Below the pieces are notes generated by a model. It saw only the letters and a list, made by a program, of their open reading frames with translations. It did no database searches and had not been told where the DNA came from. This document shows, piece by piece, positions 52,131-61,830 of a stretch of DNA of 64,000 nucleotides. Origin of the DNA: Amycolatopsis antarctica. Lineage in GTDB: Bacteria; Actinomycetota; Actinomycetes; Mycobacteriales; Pseudonocardiaceae. How positions within the stretch are numbered: the first letter of the stretch is position 1; every line of letters starts with the position of its first letter. The DNA is taken from NCBI RefSeq assembly GCF_002262875.1, contig NZ_NKYE01000012.1, positions 62,001-126,000 on the forward strand, written 5' to 3'. The position numbers and the translations under genes are program-made.

Positions 52131-52616
52131 TCACAGCCTGCGGTGCATGATGTGCAGGCCGACGTACCCGTCTGCCGGATGCAGGAAGCCCTCCGGGAGG
52201 GTGCCGATGATCTCGAAACCCAGGGACTCCCACAGAGCGACGGCCCGGGTGTTGTTCTCCACCACCGCGTTGAACTGCATCGCGCGGTACCCCTCCGCCG
52301 CGGCCCAGCGCAGCGCGTGCTCACCCAGCGCACGGCCGACGCCGTGCCCCGCGTAGGCGGGGTCGACCAGGAAGCTTGCGGTCGCGATGTGCGCCCCTGG
52401 CCCGGCGTGGTTGGGGCCCATCTTCGCGGTGCCGGTGATCGCGCCGTCCTCGGCCACGGCCACGACGGCCCGGTTCGGTGGTCCCGTCAGCCACATCGCC
52501 CTGGCGCGCTCCTCGGTGACGTCGGTGTCCCAGGTGTAGGTCTCCCCCGCCGCCATGATCGGTCGCAGGAACCCCCAGATGGCTGGCCAGTCGTCCTCGG
52601 TCGCAGTCCTGATCAC
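52131..52616 (-). CDS. GNAT-family N-acetyltransferase
   Basis: 161 aa, GTG start. MIRTATEDDWPAIWGFLRPIMAAGETY, the acetyl-CoA loop VDPAYAGHGVGRALGEHALRWA (about 90-108), NAVVENNTRAVALWESLGF. It is close to the phosphinothricin/L-amino-acid acetyltransferase-like group, but the substrate is not predictable. Separate from the lipid operon, whose terminators lie between them. Confidence 0.87.
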   Translation of the reverse strand: MIRTATEDDWPAIWGFLRPIMAAGETYTWDTDVTEERARAMWLTGPPNRAVVAVAEDGAITGTAKMGPNHAGPGAHIATASFLVDPAYAGHGVGRALGEHALRWAAAEGYRAMQFNAVVENNTRAVALWESLGFEIIGTLPEGFLHPADGYVGLHIMHRRL

Positions 52617-52727
52617 CGGTCACCTCGCATGCGCGTCCTCCGTGCGGTCACGGCCAGTCTCCGGATACCGGCGCCACGGGGCAAGCAGGTTCCACCGGGC
52701 CCACACTGGGCGGGCAACGGCCGGGTA

Positions 52728-52813
52728 GCCGCCGTACGCCGGGCGGGCGCGGGGCGGGGGCGCGCCGCACCCCGGCGTACGGCGGCGCCGAGACCGGGCT
52801 TCGGGGGAAGCCC
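52728..52813 (-). terminator. Double hairpin ending the PKS/glycosyltransferase operon
   Basis: On the minus strand, GGGCTTC...GAAGCCC (52796-52813) begins one base beyond the exporter stop. A second perfect 16-bp stem (52728-52743 with 52771-52786) follows. Neither has a U tract. Confidence 0.6.
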
Positions 52814-52814
52814 G

Positions 52815-55022
52815 CTACTCGGCGGCCAGGAGCTGTGTCGCGGCGAGCTCACGGTAGAGCTCGTCGTCGTCGACCAGGGTCCCGTGCGTACCCACCGCAC
52901 GGACCCTGCCGTGTTCGAGCACGACGATCTGGTCCGCCTCGATCACCGTGGAGAGCCGGTGTGCGATGAGGATGACCGTGCAGTAGCGAGCGGTCCGGGC
53001 GACCACCTCGCTCAGCGCCTGCTCGTTGCGCGCGTCGAGCTGGGCCGTCGCCTCGTCCAGCAACAGCACCCGGGGCTTGCGCAACAATGCCCGCGCGATG
53101 GCCAGCCGCTGCCGCTCCCCACCGGACAGCGTCACCCCGCGCGCCCCGACCGGCGTGTCCAGGCCCTTCTCCAGGCGGGTCAGCAGGCTGTCCAGCCGGG
53201 TGACCCGCAGGACCTCGACGATGTCGCGTTCGGACGCCTCCGGCGCCGAGTAGAGCAGGTTGTCCCGGATCGTCCCGGCCATCGCGGGCGCGTCCTGTTC
53301 GACGTAGGCGATCCGGCGGCGCACCTCCGCCCTCGGCATGGTCGCGATGTCCTGCCCGCCGATCCGGATGACGCCGGACGAGGGGTCGTAGAACCTTTGC
53401 AGCAACGAGAAGAGCGTCGTCTTGCCGGCTCCGGACAGGCCGACCAGCGCGGTCTGCGTCCCACCCGGGATGCGGAACGACATGCCGCTCAGGGCCGGGG
53501 CCCTGCCGGGGTAGGAGAACTCGACCCGGTCGAGTTCGATGGCGGGTGCCGGGCCGCCAACGGCGCCGGGGACGGCGACCTCGATGTCCTCCTCGATCGG
53601 CATCTGCGACACCTCGTCGATGCGGCCGACCGCGCCGAGACCCTGCTGCAGCATGCTCGCGCCGGTGACCAGCGAGGCGATCGGGCTCGCCAGGAAGAAG
53701 ACGTACAACAGGAACGCGATCAGCGCGGCCACCGGCATCGAGCCGTTGGCGACGAACACGCCGCCGACACCGAGCACCACCAGGAACGCGGTCTGGATGG
53801 ACGCGCCGCCGACCATGCTGACGATGGCGCCGTAGCGGGCACCGACGAGTCCCGCGCCGTACGCGTCCTCCACCGCGCCCTGGGCCAGATCGGTCTCGCG
53901 GCCCTCGGCGCCGTTGGCCTTGACGGTGCGCGTCGCCCCGAGGGTCCGGTCGAGCATGGCACCGACGACGCCGACGGACTCCTGCGCCCGTGCCACGGCG
54001 AGCTTGATCCGCGGCAGCACGATGGTCATCACCACGGCGACCAGGACGAGAACGATCATCGTCACGCCGAGCAGTCCCCAGTGCAGGGTGCCCATCATGA
54101 CGATCGCGCCGATGAAGGTCAGCACCCCGTTGACGCACATGATCAGGCCCTCGGTGGCGGCGCTCTTGAGCAGCGTGCTGTCCGAGGTGACACGGGCGAT
54201 CAGGTCACCTGGTGCGCGGCGATCCAGTTCGGGCACGCGCAACCGGATCAGCCGGAACACGAGGTCGCGGCGCACCTGCCGGACGACCCGTTCCGAGGTG
54301 CGCTGTTGCAGCCAGGCGTTGAACCCGGTCAGCAGGGCGCCGGCGACGAGCAGCACCGACAGCACCAGGATCGGCTGGCCCACACTCTGACCGGTGCCGA
54401 GCCTGCCGAGGATCTCCTGCGCGAACTTGGGCTGGACCAGACCGGAGGCGCTGGCCAGCAGGGTGATCACCAGGGACATGGCGAGCACGCGCTTGTGCGG
54501 CCTGGCGTAGGCGATCAGTGCCGCCAGGGAACCCTTCTGCTCGGCGGGCTGCGGGTCCGGTTCGGCCGCTGGTGGCTTCCCCTCGGTTTCCTTCCGTGGC
54601 CGCCGTGCCGGCGCGGACTGCTGTCGCGTCCGCTCCGGGCGGTCCTCGGGAACCCGCCGCGGCGGCGCGGCCCGCGGCACGGCCTGCGATGGCCGTTGCG
54701 GACGGCGCTCCGGGTGTCGCTCCGCAGGCCGCCGAGGTGGCTGCCGCGGCGGTGACTGACGGGGTGCCGACGGTGGTTCCCGCTGCGGCCACTCCGGAGG
54801 CGGCCTGCGTGGCGGACCGGGTTGTGGTGGCTGCTGATGGCCGGGCCACTGCGGGGGTGGCCCCGGCGGGCGGCCCTGCGGTCGCGGTCCCGGCGGGGCT
54901 CCCGGTGGTGGCGGTCCGGGTGCCTGCGGTCCCGGTCGCGTCCCGGGTGGCGGACCCTGGCGGTACGGCGGGGGGTGAGGTGCGCGCCCGGGCCCGGGGC
55001 CGGGCGCCTGGTGCGTCGTCAT
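52815..55022 (-). CDS. ABC exporter (fused membrane and ATPase domains) with proline-rich N-terminal extension
   Basis: 735 aa. The first about 165 residues are almost only Pro, Gly, Arg and Gln (for example PPPEWPQREPPSAPR) and probably disordered. A type I ABC exporter follows: six helices (about 175-450) and an ATPase with Walker A GLSGAGKTT, signature LSGGERQR, Walker B VLLLDEAT and IAHRLST. MsbA-like half-transporters of this kind move lipids or glycolipids. It is the last gene of the PKS operon and overlaps the glycosyltransferase by 4 nt, so it is the likely exporter of the glycosylated product. Confidence 0.88.
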   Translation of the reverse strand: MTTHQAPGPGPGRAPHPPPYRQGPPPGTRPGPQAPGPPPPGAPPGPRPQGRPPGPPPQWPGHQQPPQPGPPRRPPPEWPQREPPSAPRQSPPRQPPRRPAERHPERRPQRPSQAVPRAAPPRRVPEDRPERTRQQSAPARRPRKETEGKPPAAEPDPQPAEQKGSLAALIAYARPHKRVLAMSLVITLLASASGLVQPKFAQEILGRLGTGQSVGQPILVLSVLLVAGALLTGFNAWLQQRTSERVVRQVRRDLVFRLIRLRVPELDRRAPGDLIARVTSDSTLLKSAATEGLIMCVNGVLTFIGAIVMMGTLHWGLLGVTMIVLVLVAVVMTIVLPRIKLAVARAQESVGVVGAMLDRTLGATRTVKANGAEGRETDLAQGAVEDAYGAGLVGARYGAIVSMVGGASIQTAFLVVLGVGGVFVANGSMPVAALIAFLLYVFFLASPIASLVTGASMLQQGLGAVGRIDEVSQMPIEEDIEVAVPGAVGGPAPAIELDRVEFSYPGRAPALSGMSFRIPGGTQTALVGLSGAGKTTLFSLLQRFYDPSSGVIRIGGQDIATMPRAEVRRRIAYVEQDAPAMAGTIRDNLLYSAPEASERDIVEVLRVTRLDSLLTRLEKGLDTPVGARGVTLSGGERQRLAIARALLRKPRVLLLDEATAQLDARNEQALSEVVARTARYCTVILIAHRLSTVIEADQIVVLEHGRVRAVGTHGTLVDDDELYRELAATQLLAAE

Positions 55023-56206
55023 CCGCGTGCCGCCCCGGCGTCGGCGGGCTGCCGTTCCAGCAGGCCTTCGAGATGACCGGCGGCCGCGGTGCCGCCGCCC
55101 GCGGCGCGGAACGACTCACCGATCCGGCAGGCGGCCTCCCGGTGGCCGCCGGCCGGGTCGAGCACGGCGTCGATCGCCGCGGCGATCCGCGCGGGGCCGG
55201 ATCGGCCGAACCGCAGCCGCACACCGGCACCCGCGTCCACGACCTGCCCGGCGACGATGGGCTGGTCGTCGCGGATCGGCGCCACGACGAGCGGAACGCC
55301 GTGCCAGAGGGATTCGCAGACGGTGTTGTGGCCCGAGTGGCAGACGACCGCGTCGAGACGTTCGAGCAGCAGGAGTTGCGGTGCGTGAGCACGGACGAGG
55401 ACGTTGTCGCCGACCTCGCCCAGCACTCCGGCGGGATCGAGGATCACGGCGCGCACTCGTCCGTCCATCGTGGACAGCGCTTCGGCCGCGGCGTTGAGAA
55501 AGGCCGCGCCGGCGTCGAGGTTGGTGGTGCCGAGCGTGACGAGCACGGTCGGCAGCGGGGAGTCCAGCCACTCCCACGGGAAGTCCGATGTGGACGGACG
55601 ATCGGTGATGGAGGGGCCGACCAGCCAGGTCCGCTCACCCAGTTCCACCTGGCCGAGCAGTTCCCGGGTGGTGAAGCCGAGCACACCGTGCGGCGACATG
55701 CGCGGGTCGGCGGTGCCCGCGCCGTCCGCGATCCGGCCGCGCAGGTCCTCGATCAGCCCGTCCAGCCAGGCGGCGACCTTGGGCAGCCCGTCCAGCGGAT
55801 CGATCAGCTCGGCGGGGGTGGTGGCCGAGGTCACCCAGGTCAGGCCCAGGGATTCGGCGATCAGCCCGCCCGCGACCGCCTGCTGGTCCGCGACCACGAC
55901 GTCCGGTGCGAACGTCTCGATGGCCGAACGGACGCCGGGGGCCATGGCGTCGGCGAGCGGGATCAGGAACTCCTCCCAGAGGAACTGCAGGGCAGCCGGC
56001 CCCTTGAGGTCCGCCGTGCGGGCTAGTCCACCCTCCGGGACGACGCAGTCGAAGACTTTCGCGTCCGCGCCCGCGAGGTGGCGCACGAGTTCCTCGTGCC
56101 CGGCCCAGGCGACCTCGTGTCCGCGCGCCGCCAGCGCCCCGGCCGTGCCCACGGCGGGGTTGACGTGGCCGACGAGCGGCGGCACGACGAACAGGAAGCG
56201 ACCCAC
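55019..56206 (-). CDS. GT1-family glycosyltransferase (macrolide/UGT type)
   Basis: 395 aa from the GTG at 56206, 2 nt after the hydrolase stop, with GGAG upstream. GT-B fold: an N-terminal acceptor domain (FLFVVPPLVGHVNPAVGTAGALAARGHEV) and a C-terminal donor domain with the nucleotide-sugar motif HAPQLLLLERLDAVVCHSGHNTVCESLWHGVPLV. Such enzymes glycosylate polyketides, sterols or lipids with NDP-sugars. The sugar is unknown, and no sugar-modifying genes are seen, so a common donor such as UDP-glucose is likely. Confidence 0.85.
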   Translation of the reverse strand: MGRFLFVVPPLVGHVNPAVGTAGALAARGHEVAWAGHEELVRHLAGADAKVFDCVVPEGGLARTADLKGPAALQFLWEEFLIPLADAMAPGVRSAIETFAPDVVVADQQAVAGGLIAESLGLTWVTSATTPAELIDPLDGLPKVAAWLDGLIEDLRGRIADGAGTADPRMSPHGVLGFTTRELLGQVELGERTWLVGPSITDRPSTSDFPWEWLDSPLPTVLVTLGTTNLDAGAAFLNAAAEALSTMDGRVRAVILDPAGVLGEVGDNVLVRAHAPQLLLLERLDAVVCHSGHNTVCESLWHGVPLVVAPIRDDQPIVAGQVVDAGAGVRLRFGRSGPARIAAAIDAVLDPAGGHREAACRIGESFRAAGGGTAAAGHLEGLLERQPADAGAARG

Positions 56207-56208
56207 CC

Positions 56209-57021
56209 CTACTCCGCCTCCACCAGTGCGTCGGAGGTGTCCCGGACCCACTGCCGGATCAGCCGCGAGGTGTCCTCGGTGCGTTCCACCAGCACGGAGT
56301 GCCCCTGTTCCGGCAACACCACGGTGCGGCAGCGGGCCAGCTTCGACTCCAGTTCGTCGACCTGTCCCGCGAGTCCCGACTCGTCGCCGAAGAGCGCGAA
56401 CACCGGGCAGTGGACCTCGTGCAGGTCGTCCTCGATGGTCCGGCTGAGCGGGATGTCCTCGGCGATCGTGGTGGCCTGCATGATCTTCAGCGCCGATTTG
56501 GACAGCCGCGCGGTGTGCGCGCCGAAGTTGTCCGAGATCCAGTCGATGGCCTCGGCAAGGGCGAGCTGGGTCTTGGCGTCGTGCAGACCGTCGGCCATGT
56601 GACCGATCCAGGCGCGGACGGGCGGCTCGGCCTCGATCGCGGTGACGCTGGCGACGCGGTCCGGGCGCTCGGCGGCCAGGCCGTACGCGATCGACCCGCC
56701 GAAGGAGTTGCCGACCAGGTGCACGGGGCGGTTCACGTCCAGTGCGCTCAGCAGCGCGTCCAGGTCGGCGACGAAGTTCTCCAGCCGGTAACCGGTGGCC
56801 GGTTTGCTCGTACGGCCGTGCCCGCGCAGGTCGTACATGATCACGTCCATGCCGTGCTGCGCGAACTCCGGCCCGAGCGTGAAGTAGTAGCTGGCGAGAC
56901 TGTCGGTGAGCAGGCCGTGGATGAACACCACGACGGGGGCTTCCTCACCGTCACGCGGTGGGACCACCGGGGTGAGCCGCTGGACGTGCACATCCAGTTC
57001 GCCGGCACGGATCTTCGCCAT
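56209..57021 (-). CDS. Alpha/beta hydrolase
   Basis: 270 aa. Oxyanion HG motif (VVVFIHGLLTDSLASYYF), nucleophile elbow VGNSFGGS near 100, and a terminal LPEQGHSVLVERT with the catalytic His; the acid is probably the Asp in FGDESG. It starts 3 nt after the ACP. In this context it may release or hydrolyse the acyl chain from ACP (thioesterase-like) or transfer it, since no thioesterase domain is seen in the PKS. Confidence 0.85.
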   Translation of the reverse strand: MAKIRAGELDVHVQRLTPVVPPRDGEEAPVVVFIHGLLTDSLASYYFTLGPEFAQHGMDVIMYDLRGHGRTSKPATGYRLENFVADLDALLSALDVNRPVHLVGNSFGGSIAYGLAAERPDRVASVTAIEAEPPVRAWIGHMADGLHDAKTQLALAEAIDWISDNFGAHTARLSKSALKIMQATTIAEDIPLSRTIEDDLHEVHCPVFALFGDESGLAGQVDELESKLARCRTVVLPEQGHSVLVERTEDTSRLIRQWVRDTSDALVEAE

Positions 57022-57024
57022 CTG

Positions 57025-57339
57025 TCAGTTCTCCTCGGCTGCGCGCAGGGACGTCACGACATGACGGACGAGCTCGCCGACGGTGAGCGCGATGATCTCG
57101 TCCAGTTCGCGTTCGGCGATGAACGCCGCGAAATTGACCTTCTCGCCGTACAGCTCACGGAGCTGTCCGGACAGTCCGACGAGGTCGATGCTCTCGAGTT
57201 CGAGATCGTCGTGGAACGTGGTGTCCATAGTGATCTCGGCGTCGTCGAGCCCGTACTCCTCGAGCACCACCTGCAGCATCGCGGTGATCTCGGCAAGGAC
57301 CACGGTCTCGTCGGCGACCGCTGTCGTCTCGGTGTTCAT
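57025..57339 (-). CDS. Discrete acyl carrier protein
   Basis: 104 aa. PP-binding domain with the phosphopantetheine serine in HDDLELESIDLVGLSGQL, near 51. The ATG follows the PKS stop directly (TAA-ATG), with GGGAG upstream. It may accept the finished chain, load a starter, or serve the glycosyltransferase/hydrolase steps, separate from the tandem ACPs in the upstream PKS gene. Confidence 0.88.
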   Translation of the reverse strand: MNTETTAVADETVVLAEITAMLQVVLEEYGLDDAEITMDTTFHDDLELESIDLVGLSGQLRELYGEKVNFAAFIAERELDEIIALTVGELVRHVVTSLRAAEEN

Positions 57340-60300
57340 TTATCGCTCCCTTGACTGTTCGGAGTCCGTCCACGCAACGACGTACTGCTTCGCGGGCCCG
57401 CCCGGCTGGTTCGCCACGGTCCGGCACCGCACCGGGTACTCCCGGCCGTCGACGCGCACGATCGACGTCTCCCGGTCGGCTTCGACGACCTCGAACTTCC
57501 TCGGCTCGCCCTGCAATCCGGTGCCCAGCAACTTCGACACGGCCTCCTTGGCGGTCCAGAACCGGGCGAACCACAGTTGTTCCGGCTCACCCTCGGCGGC
57601 ACGGGCGGTCAGCAACTCCCGTTCGCCCTCGCCCAGCGCGGCCGCGACGGTCGTCTCCGGCCGCGGCACGACCTCCTCGACGTCGATGCCGCACGGACCG
57701 TCCCGCACGATCGACACACCGACCTCGCCGCTGTGCGCGATCGACACGGTCAGCTCCGGCACCGTCCGGCCGTAGGCGCCGCTGACGTAGGGCCTGCCCG
57801 CGGGATCGTTGCCCACCCGCAGTTCGGCGGGAAAGATCCCGCCCTCCCCCTCGTCCCAGAGGTGCTGACGGACGGCGTCCTTCGCGGCGATCCGGCCGAG
57901 CAGCCACTGCCGCTTTCCCCGCGGCGGGTGCGCCGTGTACTGCTCGCGTTCGGCACCGGCCAGGAGGTTGCGCATGATCAGGTCCCTGGTGGCGAGGTCG
58001 GGCCACTGCTCGTGCACCAGCGCCCAGCCGTCCGGGTCCATCGTGGACAGGGTGTTGTGCTCCGGGAACCGGTCCATCGCCCGGATCGTGGGGTTGCTGT
58101 CGAAACGGCGGTCACGCCAGCCGCGGAAGTCGGCCCACACCCGTCCATTGTGGACGAGCTGCATGTCGGCCTCGAGCGTCGAGTCGGTGACGCCGGTGAT
58201 CCGCACCAGGCATTCGAGCTTCTCGCCGGGGGCGGGATGGTCGCCGTAGAAGCGGATCCGTTCCATCCCGACCGGGAACACCGTGGTCCGCGAGGTCAGC
58301 TCCGACATGATCCAGTAACCGAGCACCTGGCCCACGTTGTCCAGCAGGGCACCGGGTGCGGCCGGGGTGGTGATCTCGCCGCGGACGTGCGCGTCACCGA
58401 TCGCGATCAGCTCGGTGACCCCCTGGAACCGGGGGCCGTGGAACATCCAGCGCTCGGTGTAGAGGGCCTCGGCGGACAGCGACGGAACCCGTTCCGTCGC
58501 CGGGTCGAAAGTCCACGGCGCGGGCGGGTCGGTGGCGGCCGAGCCCGCGAGTTCGAGTTCGGCCCGCGAGTACCCGCCGAGCGAGGCGGCGACGCGGCCG
58601 GGCCCGCGCGGAGCGATGTGCACCTCCACGTCGACCGGCGGGGTGGCGGTGACCCACTGGTTGAACCGCAGGTCGTGCACGGCCACCACCCGGCTGCCCG
58701 GCGCGGCCTGCTCGGCGAAGTCGATCAGGTGGCCGATCACCGTCGTGGCCGGCACCACCGGCCAGGAGTCGGCGGGCTCCGCGTCCGGCGGCTGCTTGAA
58801 GAAGCAGTGGTCGAGCAGGTAGGGCATCTCGTCGACGGAAACGTGCAGCGTGGCGTGCAACTCGCCGGTGCCCTGCGGCGACTGCGGCTGCGGCACCGGC
58901 TGGGGCGCCGGGGGCAGCGGCGGGGCGGGGCGTGGCGGACGGGCGGGCGGGCGGGAGCCGCTCGCGCTGATCACGTCTGCGGTGAGCGCGGCCGTGTCCT
59001 TCAGGAACGCGGAGAACTCGGCCGCCAGCGGGTACCGCTCACCGAGGGTGTCCAATGTGGACGCCTCGGTGGTGCCCGCCGGGGCGGTCGCCCTGACCGG
59101 CGCGGGACGCATCCCGGCTCCGATCCGGTCGCGGGTCTCCCGGTCCAGCGACACCAGCGCGCCGCCGAGGTCGAGCCGCACCGGAGCCCGCGGTACCCGG
59201 CGCGCGGGTGCGCGGCGCGGCGCGGCGCCGAGCAGCGGGGTGAGGTCCGGTTCCGCGCCGTGCGCCCATAGCCCGGTGGCGAGGCGGTGGAGCTGCGCGA
59301 GCCCGGACCGGTTGGCCGAGTGCGCGGACACCACCAGGTGCTCCCGTCCGTGCAGGGTGTCCGAGACGAGCGAACCGAGCTGGCCCGCGCCGAGCTGGAC
59401 GAACGCGCGGAAGCCCGCATCGTGCATCGCCTCGATGGTCGGACGGAACCGCACCGGCTCCAGCAGGTGCCGGACGAACAGCGCACGCACCGCATTCGGG
59501 TCGGACGGGTAGTGCGAGCTGGTGGTGGCCGACCACACGGGCAGCGTCGCCGGGTTGATGGAATAGCGCTCGGCCGCCTCCCGGATCGGGTCCAGGTACG
59601 GCCGCAGCATCGGTGTGTGGAAGCCGGAGCGGAACGGCAGCACCTGGGCGATCACGGCCTCGGCGCGGAACCGGGCGACCAGTTCCCCGACGGCCGCGGC
59701 GGGGCCGCAGACCATCGACTGGTTCGGTGCGTTGTCGTGCGAAAGCACGACCTCGTCCTGGCTGTCGAGCGCCTCGGCCACGCGGTCCGCGCCGGCACCG
59801 ATGACGGCGAAGGCCAGCCCCGGCACCTGCAGCGAGTCCGGATCGAACCCGGCGAGGAAGGCGTCCACCTCGCGCTCGTCGTGGATACCGCCCGCGGCCA
59901 TGGCCGTCCACTCGCCGAGGCTGTGCCCGGCCAGCGCGTCCGGGACGATGCCCATCCGGCGCAGGGCGGTGTCGAGCAGCCTGCCGAGTTCGAAGACGCC
60001 GGTGCCCTGCCTGCCGACGTCGCCGACGGTCGTGTCGGCTCCGGCAAGCGACCAGCGGAGCCCGAACCGGGCGGCGATGTCCTCCGCGTTCGGCTCGAAC
60101 TCCGACTCCAGACCGGGGAATACGAACGCGAGCTTGCCGATTCCCTTGCCCAGCAAGGGTTCCGGCGAGAACCACACGTCGTTACGGCCGCGCCAGCCGG
60201 TGCCCTTGGCCACGGCCCGGCGGGCCAGGGCCAGCCGCTTGGCCGTCGGGTCGACGATGCCGATCCGGCTGGGGCCCGCGGCCGGGTCGCGTTCGTCGAG

Positions 60301-61821
60301 CCCGGCGGCGAGAACCGCCTCGTCCTCGGCGTCGAGCAGGGCGGCGAGATCCGCCGGTGACGCGGCGGCCAGTCGCAGCACCCGCTCCGGTTCGGCGACC
60401 CGCACGACCGGTGCGGCGACGTCCTGTTCGAGCACGACGTGCGCGTTGATCCCGCCGAAACCGAAGGCGTTGACGGCGGCGCGGCGGACCGGCTGCTGCT
60501 CGGAGGTCGCCCATGGGCGGGCGGTGTCGACGGTGGCGAAGCGGGTGCGCGCCAGCGCGGGATGCGGGTCGTCGCAGTGCAGGGTGGGCGGCAGCACGCC
60601 GTGGTGCACGGCAAGGGCGGCCTTGACCAGTCCGGCGACCCCGGCCGCGGGCATGGTGTGCCCGATCATGGACTTCACCGAGCCGATCACAGCCCTCGGC
60701 GCCTCGCCCGCGGGCCCGAAGACCTCGGCGAGGGTCTCCAGTTCGGCCGAGTCGCCCGCGGGAGTGGCGGTGCCGTGGGCTTCCAGCAGACCGATGGAAC
60801 GATCTTCGGCGGGGTCGAGTCCGGCCGCCTCCCAGGCCTGCCGGACCGCACGGACCTGGCCGCCGCTGTCCGGATTGAACAGGCTGGAGGTCTTGCCGTC
60901 GCTGGCGACCCCGGTGCCGGTGATGACGGCGTAGACACGGTCACCGTCCCGCCGGGCGTCGTCGAGACGCTTGAGCACGACCACCCCGGTACCCTCGCCG
61001 ATCAGCACACCGTCGGCGTCGCGGTGGAACGGCCGGATGCGTTCGCTGGTGGAGAGCGCACCGAGCTGGTTGAACACGCTCCAGAACGTGATGTCGTGAC
61101 AGTGGTGGACGCCGCCGGCGAGCACGGTGTCGCAGCGGCCGCTCTCCAGTTCCCTTGCGGCGTGGTCGACCGCGATCAACGAGGACGCGCAGGCCGCGTC
61201 GACGGTGTACGCGGGACCCCGCAGGTCGAGCCGGTTCGCCAGCCGGGAGGCGGCGAGGTTGGGCACCAGGCCGATCGCCGACTCGGGCGATTCCGGGCCG
61301 AGCTGGTCGGTGAACGCCGCGCGGACCTCCTCCAGCCGCTCGGCGCCGAGTTCGGGCATCAGCTCGCCGAGGGTGCGCACCAGCTGGCTGGCGGTCCGCA
61401 CCCGCTGGTCGAGCCGCACCAGTCCGGGCGTCAGGTAGCCACCCCGGCCGAGTACGACGCCGACCCGCTGGCGGTCGGCGGGCAGCCGGTCCGCGCCGCC
61501 CGCGTCGGCGATCGCCTGGGCGGCCACCCGCATCGCGATGAGCTGGTCCGGTTCGGTGCCGGGCACGGAATTGGGCATCACGCCGAACTCCGTCACGTCC
61601 ACGTCCGCGAAGTCGTCCACGAAACCGCCGCGCTTGCAGTACACCCGGTCGGCCCGGCGCTGCTCGTCCGGCGCGTAGAAGTCACCGTCCCAGCGGCCGG
61701 CCGGGACGTCGGTGATGGCGTCGACGCCCTCGACGAGGTTCCGCCAGTAGGCGTCGAGGTCCGGCGCACCGGGGAACAGTACGGACATTCCCACGATGGC
61801 GATCGGACAGGACTTCGACAT
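57340..61821 (-). CDS. Iterative polyketide/fatty-acid synthase: KS-AT-linker-DH-phosphopantetheinyl transferase
   Basis: 1493 aa. KS (about 5-460): active Cys 211 in VDAACASS, EAHGTATPAGDS, and KSMIGHTMPAAG. AT (about 545-870): GHSLGEW near 630. A Pro-rich linker (about 960-985) leads to a double-hotdog dehydratase with His in LLDHCFF (about 1002) and Asp in LLDNVGQ (about 1160). The C-terminus is a Sfp-type phosphopantetheinyl transferase with GIDVEEV (about 1377) and WTAKEAVSK (about 1422). No ACP, KR or ER within this protein. The set resembles PUFA and heterocyst-glycolipid synthases. It starts 9 nt after the upstream PKS gene. Confidence 0.88.
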   Translation of the reverse strand: MSKSCPIAIVGMSVLFPGAPDLDAYWRNLVEGVDAITDVPAGRWDGDFYAPDEQRRADRVYCKRGGFVDDFADVDVTEFGVMPNSVPGTEPDQLIAMRVAAQAIADAGGADRLPADRQRVGVVLGRGGYLTPGLVRLDQRVRTASQLVRTLGELMPELGAERLEEVRAAFTDQLGPESPESAIGLVPNLAASRLANRLDLRGPAYTVDAACASSLIAVDHAARELESGRCDTVLAGGVHHCHDITFWSVFNQLGALSTSERIRPFHRDADGVLIGEGTGVVVLKRLDDARRDGDRVYAVITGTGVASDGKTSSLFNPDSGGQVRAVRQAWEAAGLDPAEDRSIGLLEAHGTATPAGDSAELETLAEVFGPAGEAPRAVIGSVKSMIGHTMPAAGVAGLVKAALAVHHGVLPPTLHCDDPHPALARTRFATVDTARPWATSEQQPVRRAAVNAFGFGGINAHVVLEQDVAAPVVRVAEPERVLRLAAASPADLAALLDAEDEAVLAAGLDERDPAAGPSRIGIVDPTAKRLALARRAVAKGTGWRGRNDVWFSPEPLLGKGIGKLAFVFPGLESEFEPNAEDIAARFGLRWSLAGADTTVGDVGRQGTGVFELGRLLDTALRRMGIVPDALAGHSLGEWTAMAAGGIHDEREVDAFLAGFDPDSLQVPGLAFAVIGAGADRVAEALDSQDEVVLSHDNAPNQSMVCGPAAAVGELVARFRAEAVIAQVLPFRSGFHTPMLRPYLDPIREAAERYSINPATLPVWSATTSSHYPSDPNAVRALFVRHLLEPVRFRPTIEAMHDAGFRAFVQLGAGQLGSLVSDTLHGREHLVVSAHSANRSGLAQLHRLATGLWAHGAEPDLTPLLGAAPRRAPARRVPRAPVRLDLGGALVSLDRETRDRIGAGMRPAPVRATAPAGTTEASTLDTLGERYPLAAEFSAFLKDTAALTADVISASGSRPPARPPRPAPPLPPAPQPVPQPQSPQGTGELHATLHVSVDEMPYLLDHCFFKQPPDAEPADSWPVVPATTVIGHLIDFAEQAAPGSRVVAVHDLRFNQWVTATPPVDVEVHIAPRGPGRVAASLGGYSRAELELAGSAATDPPAPWTFDPATERVPSLSAEALYTERWMFHGPRFQGVTELIAIGDAHVRGEITTPAAPGALLDNVGQVLGYWIMSELTSRTTVFPVGMERIRFYGDHPAPGEKLECLVRITGVTDSTLEADMQLVHNGRVWADFRGWRDRRFDSNPTIRAMDRFPEHNTLSTMDPDGWALVHEQWPDLATRDLIMRNLLAGAEREQYTAHPPRGKRQWLLGRIAAKDAVRQHLWDEGEGGIFPAELRVGNDPAGRPYVSGAYGRTVPELTVSIAHSGEVGVSIVRDGPCGIDVEEVVPRPETTVAAALGEGERELLTARAAEGEPEQLWFARFWTAKEAVSKLLGTGLQGEPRKFEVVEADRETSIVRVDGREYPVRCRTVANQPGGPAKQYVVAWTDSEQSRER

Positions 61822-61830
61822 GGGCAGCGA

